Made by a program: the position numbers and the translations under genes. This document shows positions 1 to 5,003 of a stretch of DNA of 6,687 nt, in pieces; the stretch's first letter is position 1; each line of letters begins with the position of its first letter. The stretch lies in assembly GCA_903819605.1 (NCBI GenBank), contig CAIJEA010000095.1, positions 1 through 6,687 of the forward strand, in the 5' to 3' direction. Origin of the DNA: an uncultured cyanobacterium (GTDB lineage Bacteria; Cyanobacteriota; Cyanobacteriia; Pseudanabaenales; Pseudanabaenaceae). Under the pieces are notes generated by a model. The model made no database searches. It saw only the letters and a list, made by a program, of their open reading frames with translations, and was not told where the DNA came from.

Positions 1-22
1 CCCCCCCCCCCCCCCCCCCCCC
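1..22. repeat. Homopolymer run of 22 C at the window edge
   Basis: The first 22 bases are all C, followed by ordinary sequence. They lie beyond the 3' end of the minus-strand phosphatase gene, so read on that strand they are a G run. Nothing else in the window has a comparable run. Position and purity suggest a contig-end sequencing or assembly artefact (poly-G calls are a known failure of two-colour short-read chemistry). A genuine homopolymer at which the assembly broke remains possible. Confidence 0.9.
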
Positions 23-46
23 AACTCTCTTCTGGTTTCTTACTTA

Positions 47-60
47 GATATAGCTATATC
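47..60. repeat. Perfect 14-bp palindrome overlapping the phosphatase stop codon
   Basis: GATATAGCTATATC reads the same on both strands with no spacer. Its right end overlaps the TGA stop (59-61, minus strand) of the phosphatase gene. It is AT-rich with no loop or T run, so it is a poor terminator. It could be a protein-binding site or chance. Confidence 0.5.
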
Positions 61-2482
61 AGTTGACGATAGCTTGGTTAACCGTCAAGATGTTCTTCCC
101 ATTAAGATAAGCGTAATCTACTTGTTCGGCTAATTTTTGTACTAAGAAAAATCCAAAGCCTCCTTGCGATCGCTCATCATCGGTGCGATCGAAATCGATT
201 GAGGCAACCTCTGTAAGGGGATTAAAAGGTTTGCCACCATCCTTAAAAGTCATTGTCAATTTCTGTTCATTTTTCTCGATTCGCAATTCAATATGTCCAT
301 CATTGCGATTTTCATATCCATATTGAATGATATTAACTAAGATCTCTTCGGCAATCAATTGAGTATTTTCGATTAGCACTTCATTTAGCCGCACCCCCCG
401 CAAAATCCTATCTAAGTCTTGTTTTACATTTTCTAGTTCAGTTAATGTGCTATTGATAGTTAGATTCCATTCCATAACATTTTTAGCTTGTGAGAAAGGG
501 CTTGTAGGGAGATATTGCATAGCAAGTAGGGTTATATCATCAGATTGGGGAGCGTCTCCTACAAACTGTTGGCAAAAATGCTGAATTGTGCGAACCGCTC
601 TTGTGGGATTGGTTGGTGGATAGGAGGCGATCATTTCAATTAACCTCACATCTGAAAAGAACTCCCCCTCCGAGTTCATCGCCTCAGTAATTCCATCAGT
701 ATAAAATAGAATTAAATCATTAGGAACAAGTGTACATTCTTGCTGTGCAAATACTAAATCTTCATATAGTCCTAATGGTGGCATCGTCTCTAAAGCCATA
801 TATTGTACATGGCGATCGCGAATCAGTATAGGTGCATCATGTCCACCACTGGCATAGGTAAACTTGCCATCATTGAGATTGAGTACGCCACAAAAAACCG
901 TCACGAATAAACAATCTTCATTGTCAACACATAACTCGCGATTAACAATGCCCAAGATCTCGCTAGGAGTAATACAGTCCCTTGTAAGTGTGCGGATCAA
1001 AGTAATTGTGCGCGCCATTTGTAAGGCTGACGGAAATCCCTTGTCAGCGACATCACCAATAATTAGACAAAGGCGATCGCTTCCTAATAAAAAGAAGTCA
1101 TAAAGATCGCCTCCTACAATTCTTGCAGGCTCTAGAACTGCTGAAATTTCATAGGGAGCGTTTGCGTTTAAACTTGTGCGGGGTAGCATTGTGCGTTGAA
1201 TCTGGGCAGCAATAGAAAGTTCGCTTTCTAATTTCTGCTTAGCAGCCGTAGTTTCTTGTAAATTATGGATATAAAGTTGAAGAGAATCTCGCATTCTCCG
1301 AAAGGATTGTGTCAACCGTCCCACTTCATCATCAGAGGTAACAGTTGGCAAAGCGGTATCGAGATTGCCTTGTGCCATTTCTTCAGTACTTTTGTTTAAG
1401 TCTCGCAATGAGCGCGTTGTGACTTGTAAGATGAAGGCAATCACCACACATACCAAACCCATATCCCTAGACATGGAGAATATCATCAACCAGAGATATT
1501 GTTGTGAAGCTTGGTCAAATTTATCTACCGTAAATCCAATCCCCACAATCCATCCTGTCGAATTTACTGTTTGGGTAATAAGAGTTCCTTGAGAATCAGT
1601 TAGAGAATTAGCTTGAGAATTAATTGATTGTCGGTTTGAGGCGGTACTATCTAAATTCTTGTTTTGCTGAAACAACTTTTGCTGAGATAACCATGACTGA
1701 ATTTGGTTTGAATTATTTGGTTTGATGAGCCACTGTCGCTCTGGTTTATGCGATGGTATGGTCACAAATAGATCGCCTAGCTCCAAGTAATGTGTTTCAT
1801 CGGTATCAGCTAATTTCTGCTTCATAAATTCAGACAGCCAATCTAAATTCACTTCAACAGCGATCGCGCTACTCGCAGTAACATCAGAGTTCTTTATTAA
1901 CGGCACACAATAGGTAATCCTCGGCTTTGCGGAATCATTTAAAAAATAGGGTTCTGTCCAGAATGCTTGATTAGTAGATACTTGCTTAGGAATTGGATTA
2001 ATTAAACTTGGGCGATCTCTTTGACAACGATCTAACCAAACTGTAGTTTCATTCCCAATATTCCCAATATTTTTATATGCATTTTGGCGATCGTATTGCC
2101 AACCTCGATTCGAGGTTTCTGATGTGCCATTAGGAAAATTAACTAGAGCGATCGCCTCTATGTTTGGCTGTTGCGCTAATAAAAATTTTAACTGAGATAA
2201 AAGCTCGGTTTGAGGAAGATTAAAATTTTGTGCTGACTCTTGAATAGCTTGACTGAGGGGCAGTAGAACCCTTTCGACTCTTAGCAAATTCCCTTCAATC
2301 TGGTGAGCGGCATTGTCAATTCGTGACTGTGACAAATCAATCATCCACGACCGTACATTTTTTTGAATTAGATAACGACCATGCCAATAGGAAATGCTGT
2401 AAATAGCGATCGCGGATACCACACAGCTAAAAATTAATCGATGGGTAATGCTTTTAAATTGGAACCTAGGTAGCTTGTGCAT
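59..2482 (-). CDS. Membrane sensor serine phosphatase with fused anti-sigma-type kinase domain (Cache-HAMP-PP2C SpoIIE/RsbU-HATPase)
   Basis: This 807-residue inner-membrane signalling protein probably controls a STAS-domain antagonist by partner switching. Domains in order: short cytoplasmic N-terminus; TM1 about 14-31; extracytoplasmic Cache-like sensor about 40-325 (WTEPYF at 175-180 and TYCVPL at 190-195 resemble dCache cores); TM2 about 330-354; HAMP about 354-406 (DEVGRL 385-390); coiled linker to about 430; PP2C about 440-656; HATPase about 670-795. PP2C motifs are intact: GGDLYD 457-462, GDVADKG 476-482, GGHDAP 546-551, FYTDG 593-597 and SDD 647-649, supplying the metal-binding aspartates. 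HATPase motifs are also intact: E713/N717 of the N box, DGG 748-750 and GGFG 774-777. Both opposing activities therefore look competent (inferred). The ATG is preceded by an in-frame stop, has no strong Shine-Dalgarno, and fits TM1. It lies 86 bp downstream of ndhD on the same strand, with a strong hairpin between. Its substrate is not in the window. Confidence 0.9.
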   Translation of the reverse strand: MHKLPRFQFKSITHRLIFSCVVSAIAIYSISYWHGRYLIQKNVRSWMIDLSQSRIDNAAHQIEGNLLRVERVLLPLSQAIQESAQNFNLPQTELLSQLKFLLAQQPNIEAIALVNFPNGTSETSNRGWQYDRQNAYKNIGNIGNETTVWLDRCQRDRPSLINPIPKQVSTNQAFWTEPYFLNDSAKPRITYCVPLIKNSDVTASSAIAVEVNLDWLSEFMKQKLADTDETHYLELGDLFVTIPSHKPERQWLIKPNNSNQIQSWLSQQKLFQQNKNLDSTASNRQSINSQANSLTDSQGTLITQTVNSTGWIVGIGFTVDKFDQASQQYLWLMIFSMSRDMGLVCVVIAFILQVTTRSLRDLNKSTEEMAQGNLDTALPTVTSDDEVGRLTQSFRRMRDSLQLYIHNLQETTAAKQKLESELSIAAQIQRTMLPRTSLNANAPYEISAVLEPARIVGGDLYDFFLLGSDRLCLIIGDVADKGFPSALQMARTITLIRTLTRDCITPSEILGIVNRELCVDNEDCLFVTVFCGVLNLNDGKFTYASGGHDAPILIRDRHVQYMALETMPPLGLYEDLVFAQQECTLVPNDLILFYTDGITEAMNSEGEFFSDVRLIEMIASYPPTNPTRAVRTIQHFCQQFVGDAPQSDDITLLAMQYLPTSPFSQAKNVMEWNLTINSTLTELENVKQDLDRILRGVRLNEVLIENTQLIAEEILVNIIQYGYENRNDGHIELRIEKNEQKLTMTFKDGGKPFNPLTEVASIDFDRTDDERSQGGFGFFLVQKLAEQVDYAYLNGKNILTVNQAIVN
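2051..2068. repeat. 9-bp in-frame tandem duplication in the sensor domain
   Basis: ATTCCCAAT occurs twice back to back (2051-2059, 2060-2068). On the minus strand it encodes the repeated NIGNIGN at residues 138-144 of the phosphatase, inside the predicted Cache sensor. The repeat keeps the frame. It is probably a small slippage duplication in a loop. Confidence 0.7.
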
Positions 2483-2515
2483 AGCGCAAGAGTCGAAATG
2501 GCGATCGATTTCTAT

Positions 2516-2562
2516 TTAAACAAAAAAGAAGGTTCGCTTTGCGAACCTTCTTTTTTGTTTAA
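2516..2562 (-). terminator. Strong Rho-independent-type terminator of ndhD (symmetrical hairpin)
   Basis: A perfect 22-bp inverted repeat (arms 2516-2537 and 2541-2562) encloses a 3-nt loop. The core is a 10-bp stem with GAAGGTTCGC in one arm, flanked by six A on one side and six T on the other. Read on the minus strand it begins 6 nt after the ndhD stop codon and carries a U tract after the stem, the classic intrinsic-terminator form. It is symmetrical, so it should work in both directions. Only 33 bp separate it from the phosphatase start codon, so it also lies in that gene's upstream region. Confidence 0.88.
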
Positions 2563-2572
2563 TTTTGTTTAA
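2553..2572. repeat. 10-bp tandem duplication spanning the ndhD stop codon
   Basis: TTTTGTTTAA is repeated exactly (2553-2562, 2563-2572). One copy contains the ndhD stop (TAA on the minus strand, 2569-2571); the other forms the outer right flank of the terminator hairpin. The duplication leaves the protein end unchanged. Confidence 0.75.
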
Positions 2573-4161
2573 TCTGACAAACTCGGTGAAATTTGAGCTT
2601 GTATTGCGGCTAGACGCTTGTTATCTCGCTTCTCAGCTAATACTGGAACTGCATCACGCAGTAACCCAGCTAGTTTGGTCGTAGTCGAGTCATAGATTTG
2701 AGTCACGATTTTTGGATAGAAGCCAATTCCGATAATGGGAATCAACAAGCAAGCAATGATAAAAACTTCGCGGGGTTCTGCATCAACGAGATCTTGATGC
2801 GATGTGAGGGCTGTATTCTCTTTACCGTAAAAGATTTCACGTAACATTGAAAGCAGATATACAGGAGTTAAAATTACCCCAACTGCCATTAGCAATATCG
2901 CAATAACCTTAAAAGTGCCGCTATAGGCATCGCTAGTTGCAAACCCAACAAAAATCATTACCTCAGCCACAAACCCACTCATTCCTGGCAAAGCTAGGGA
3001 TGCAAGTGAGCAAGTAGTAAACATCGCAAAGATTTTCGGCATTTGTTGTCCGACTCCGCCCATCTCATCGAGGATGAGGGTGTGAGTGCGATCGTAGGTT
3101 GCGCCCACAAGGAAAAATAGGCTTGCACCAATTAGTCCATGGGAGATCATTTGCAACATTGCCCCGCTTGTGCCGAGATCGGTGAATGAAGCTAATCCGA
3201 TCAGCACGAAGCCCATGTGAGAAATTGACGAGTATGCAATCTTTCGTTTGAGGCTGCGCTGAGCAAAGGACGTGAGGGCGGCGTAAATAATATTCACGAT
3301 CCCCAGAATTACCAAGATCGGGGCAAAGTAAGCATGGGCTTCAGGGAGCATTCCAGCGTTCATTCGCATGAGAGCATAACCACCCATTTTCAGGAGGATA
3401 CCAGCCAACAACATGTGAACAGGGGCTGTTGCTTCACCGTGAGCGTCAGGTAGCCATGTATGCAGAGGAAAAATTGGCAACTTAACCCCGTAGGAAATTA
3501 GGAAAGCTCCGTAGGCTAATAGCTGGAAGGTAAGGGGATAGTTTTTATTGGCGAGGATCGTCATATCAAAGGAGATTGTATCGCCATAGAATGCCATTGC
3601 TAGACCAGCGACAAGGATAAACAATGAACCGATCGCTGTGTAGAGAATAAATTTGGTGGCGGCGTAAAGTCGTTTGTAGCCCCCCCAAATTGATAGCAAG
3701 AGGTAGACGGGGATTAGCTCTAATTCCCATGTCAGGAAAAATAGCAGCATATCCTGTACGGCGAACACGGCAATTTGTGCGCCATACATTGACAGTAACA
3801 AAAAGTAAAATAAACGAGGCTTGAGCGTAACTGGCCAGGCTGCCAAGGTTGCTAATGTGGTGATAAATCCAGTCAGCAAGACCAAGGGCATCGAAAGTCC
3901 ATCAACACCTACAGACCAATTGAGTCCTAGATCTGGAACCCATGCGTATTTTTCGACGAGTTGGAGTCCAGGGTTGCTGTAGTCATACTTCGTGCAGAAG
4001 GCATAGGCGATCGCCGCGAAGTCAATTAGTCCCACCACGAGGGCAAACCAACGAATGGTTTTGCCATCTCCTTTGTCTGGTACAAAGGCAACTACGAGGG
4101 ACATAACTATAGGGAAGGCAATGATAAACGTGAGCCAAGGGAAGTTTTCGAGACTTAACAT
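2569..4161 (-). CDS. ndhD: NAD(P)H-quinone oxidoreductase (NDH-1) subunit 4, NdhD1/D2 type
   Basis: This is a proton-pumping antiporter-like membrane subunit of cyanobacterial NDH-1, which passes electrons from ferredoxin to plastoquinone in respiration and cyclic flow around photosystem I. Counting from the ATG (530 residues, normal for the family), it is almost wholly hydrophobic with about 14 expected helices. It keeps the pumping residues known from NuoM: E146 in TWELELIP, K227 in KLPIFPLHTWLPDAH, K258 in LLKMGGY and E400 in SGFVAEVM. The overall sequence resembles the NdhD1/D2 group (NDH-1L) more than the CO2-uptake D3/D4 forms; this is judged from memory, without alignment. The frame can open two codons earlier at TTG (4167), but ATG at 4161 is the better start and gives MLSLENFPW; an in-frame TGA lies about 45 bp upstream. 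No clear Shine-Dalgarno is visible. No other ndh gene adjoins it, so it appears monocistronic or only weakly coupled to the phosphatase downstream. Confidence 0.96.
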   Translation of the reverse strand: MLSLENFPWLTFIIAFPIVMSLVVAFVPDKGDGKTIRWFALVVGLIDFAAIAYAFCTKYDYSNPGLQLVEKYAWVPDLGLNWSVGVDGLSMPLVLLTGFITTLATLAAWPVTLKPRLFYFLLLSMYGAQIAVFAVQDMLLFFLTWELELIPVYLLLSIWGGYKRLYAATKFILYTAIGSLFILVAGLAMAFYGDTISFDMTILANKNYPLTFQLLAYGAFLISYGVKLPIFPLHTWLPDAHGEATAPVHMLLAGILLKMGGYALMRMNAGMLPEAHAYFAPILVILGIVNIIYAALTSFAQRSLKRKIAYSSISHMGFVLIGLASFTDLGTSGAMLQMISHGLIGASLFFLVGATYDRTHTLILDEMGGVGQQMPKIFAMFTTCSLASLALPGMSGFVAEVMIFVGFATSDAYSGTFKVIAILLMAVGVILTPVYLLSMLREIFYGKENTALTSHQDLVDAEPREVFIIACLLIPIIGIGFYPKIVTQIYDSTTTKLAGLLRDAVPVLAEKRDNKRLAAIQAQISPSLSD

Positions 4162-4272
4162 ATTCAAAAGTAACCGTGTAATTACCCACCCATTTCTTGA
4201 GAGTCATTGTACCTATGCCCAATTGCAGACCCTCAAGTTATTTATAGTTAATTAAACCTATGCGATTATCCT

Positions 4273-4286
4273 AAATTTTAAAATTT
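4273..4286. repeat. 14-bp AT-only palindrome upstream of ndhD
   Basis: AAATTTTAAAATTT is a perfect palindrome. It is flanked by TCC (4269-4271) and GGA (4287-4289), which would extend the symmetry past one unpaired base at 4272. It lies about 112 bp upstream of the ndhD ATG, next to a GATAAT-like sequence on the minus strand. A regulator site or an AT-rich upstream element is possible; no known consensus is matched. Confidence 0.4.
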
Positions 4287-4349
4287 GGACTGGGATCATT
4301 ACAGAGCAAAGTATTTAGTGAATTTCTTCTGTTTTGAATCCTCCTTGAC

Positions 4350-4373
4350 ATTTGTTAAGAGAAGTTAACAAAT
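4350..4373. promoter_or_regulatory. 24-bp inverted repeat, candidate operator of psbU
   Basis: Arms ATTTGTTAA (4350-4358) and TTAACAAAT (4365-4373) are perfectly complementary across a 6-nt spacer. The left arm starts on the last base of a consensus TTGACA (4345-4350), and the repeat ends 3 nt before the GATAAT -10 candidate, an ideal place to block or recruit RNA polymerase. The same bases also form a direct repeat, GTTAA at 4354 and 4364 with a 10-bp period. This loosely recalls the RpaB HLR1 layout but misses its TTACA core. The binding protein is unknown. Confidence 0.45.
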
Positions 4374-4426
4374 AGAGATAATAGTTTACATATACCTGAT
4401 TTGCGTAACGTGAGGCTTGGGGTTTC

Positions 4427-4467
4427 CACTTTTCTGCTAATCTCGAAAGTGAATAAATTATTTTTTT
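4427..4467 (+). promoter_or_regulatory. Possible 5' UTR stem-loop and T run ahead of psbU
   Basis: CACTTTTC (4427-4434) can pair with GAAAGTG (4445-4451) with one bulged T and a 10-nt loop. An A/T-rich stretch with seven T (4461-4467) follows, just before the weak Shine-Dalgarno GAGAG (4472-4476), 9 nt from the psbU ATG. If the upstream promoter candidate is right, this lies in the leader and could affect translation or mRNA stability. The stem is weak and may be chance. Confidence 0.25.
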
Positions 4468-4485
4468 AATTGAGAGATTTTAGGC

Positions 4486-4869
4486 ATGAAAGCACTTATA
4501 CGCTTTTCTGTTTTATTAGTGGCGATCGCGTCAATTTGGACAACTGGCTTTTTAGGTTCTTTTGGCAGTAACTCTGCATTTGCCGAAGACTTAGCTCCCA
4601 CCAATTTTTACACGCAGGATACTAGCAAGATTGATTTAAATAACGCTAATATCAATGCCTTTCGGCAAGTGCGCGGTTTGTACCCAACATTGGGACGCAT
4701 TATTATCGAAAATGCCCCCTATCAATCCTTTGATGAAGTTTTAAATATTGCTGGTTTGAGTGAAGCGCAGAAAGAACTTCTGAAAGCGAATGCTGATAAG
4801 TTTTCCCTCAAAAAACCAGATGAGTCTCTAGGGCGTGAGCGTATTAATAACGCTAACTACAGGCTGTAG
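4486..4869 (+). CDS. psbU: Photosystem II 12 kDa extrinsic protein PsbU precursor
   Basis: PsbU is a lumenal extrinsic subunit that caps the oxygen-evolving Mn4CaO5 cluster of cyanobacterial photosystem II, with PsbO and PsbV, and stabilises chloride/calcium retention and heat tolerance (family knowledge). The 127-residue precursor has an N-terminal signal peptide: K2 and R6, hydrophobic 7-24, and a cleavage motif AFA before E34, giving a mature protein of about 94 residues, close to the usual size. Family hallmarks are IDLNNANINAFRQVRGLYPT (49-68), IIIENAPYQSFDEVLNI (72-88), the helix-hairpin-helix-like AGLSEAQKELLK, and the C-terminal RINNANYR. The ATG fits the signal peptide and has a weak GAGAG ribosome site 9 nt upstream. 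It is transcribed divergently from ndhD and followed by a hairpin, so it is probably monocistronic. Confidence 0.97.
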   Translation: MKALIRFSVLLVAIASIWTTGFLGSFGSNSAFAEDLAPTNFYTQDTSKIDLNNANINAFRQVRGLYPTLGRIIIENAPYQSFDEVLNIAGLSEAQKELLKANADKFSLKKPDESLGRERINNANYRL

Positions 4870-4891
4870 CTTTTAGCTAAGAATTAAACAT

Positions 4892-4936
4892 AGAGGATTC
4901 CAAAAGCCCTGCTTTTCAAGGTTTTTGGAATCCTCT
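4892..4936 (+). terminator. Hairpin downstream of psbU, probable terminator or 3'-end stabiliser
   Basis: AGAGGATTCCAAAA (4892-4905) pairs perfectly with 4923-4936, giving a 14-bp stem and a 17-nt loop, 22 nt after the psbU stop. No T run follows on either strand, so it is not a textbook intrinsic terminator. A smaller stem, AAAAGC (4902-4907) with GCTTTT (4911-4916), would compete with the top of the main stem. It most likely ends or protects the psbU mRNA. Confidence 0.6.
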
Positions 4937-5003
4937 TCACTTTATAAATATTTACGAACTGTTATCATATTTTAAATACGATCGCAGTTAAGAACGATCA
5001 AGC
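4937..5003 (+). promoter_or_regulatory. Probable nadB promoter region
   Basis: Between the psbU hairpin and nadB lie 67 A/T-rich bases. Possible -10 elements are TATAAA (4943-4948) and TATCAT (4963-4968); neither has a convincing -35. No clear Shine-Dalgarno precedes the GTG. The assignment rests on position more than on motif quality. Confidence 0.3.

Larger units (their letters stand above)
4162..4485. promoter_or_regulatory. Divergent ndhD-psbU intergenic control region
   Basis: These 324 bp hold no credible gene and must carry both divergent promoters. For ndhD (minus strand) a TATAAA-like -10 is visible at 4241-4246, without a good -35. For psbU (plus strand) GATAAT at 4377-4382 is the best -10, with TTAAGA (4355-4360) at 16-bp spacing. 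A perfect consensus -35, TTGACA (4345-4350), lies 26 bp away from that -10, too far for a standard pairing. Several inverted repeats lie here and are listed separately. I found no NtcA-type GTA-N8-TAC site. Confidence 0.6.

Noticed and set aside
864..1592. Plus-strand open frames of 75-79 codons opposite the phosphatase gene
   Set aside because: Antisense to conserved PP2C and HAMP coding sequence, with no ribosome site or recognisable protein features.
4022..4255. Two 66-codon frames across the ndhD 5' end and upstream region
   Set aside because: One overlaps ndhD out of frame and the other is antisense to it; neither resembles a protein.
4162..4485. NtcA site in the divergent region
   Set aside because: No GTA-N8-TAC match was found on reading through the region.
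4333..4940. Similar sequences TTTTGAATCCTCCTTGACA (4333) and TTTTTGGAATCCTCTTCAC (4922) on either side of psbU, as if a mobile cassette had direct-repeat ends
   Set aside because: The match is imperfect with indels, one copy is an arm of the psbU hairpin and the other contains a promoter-like element, and psbU is a core gene with no transposase nearby.
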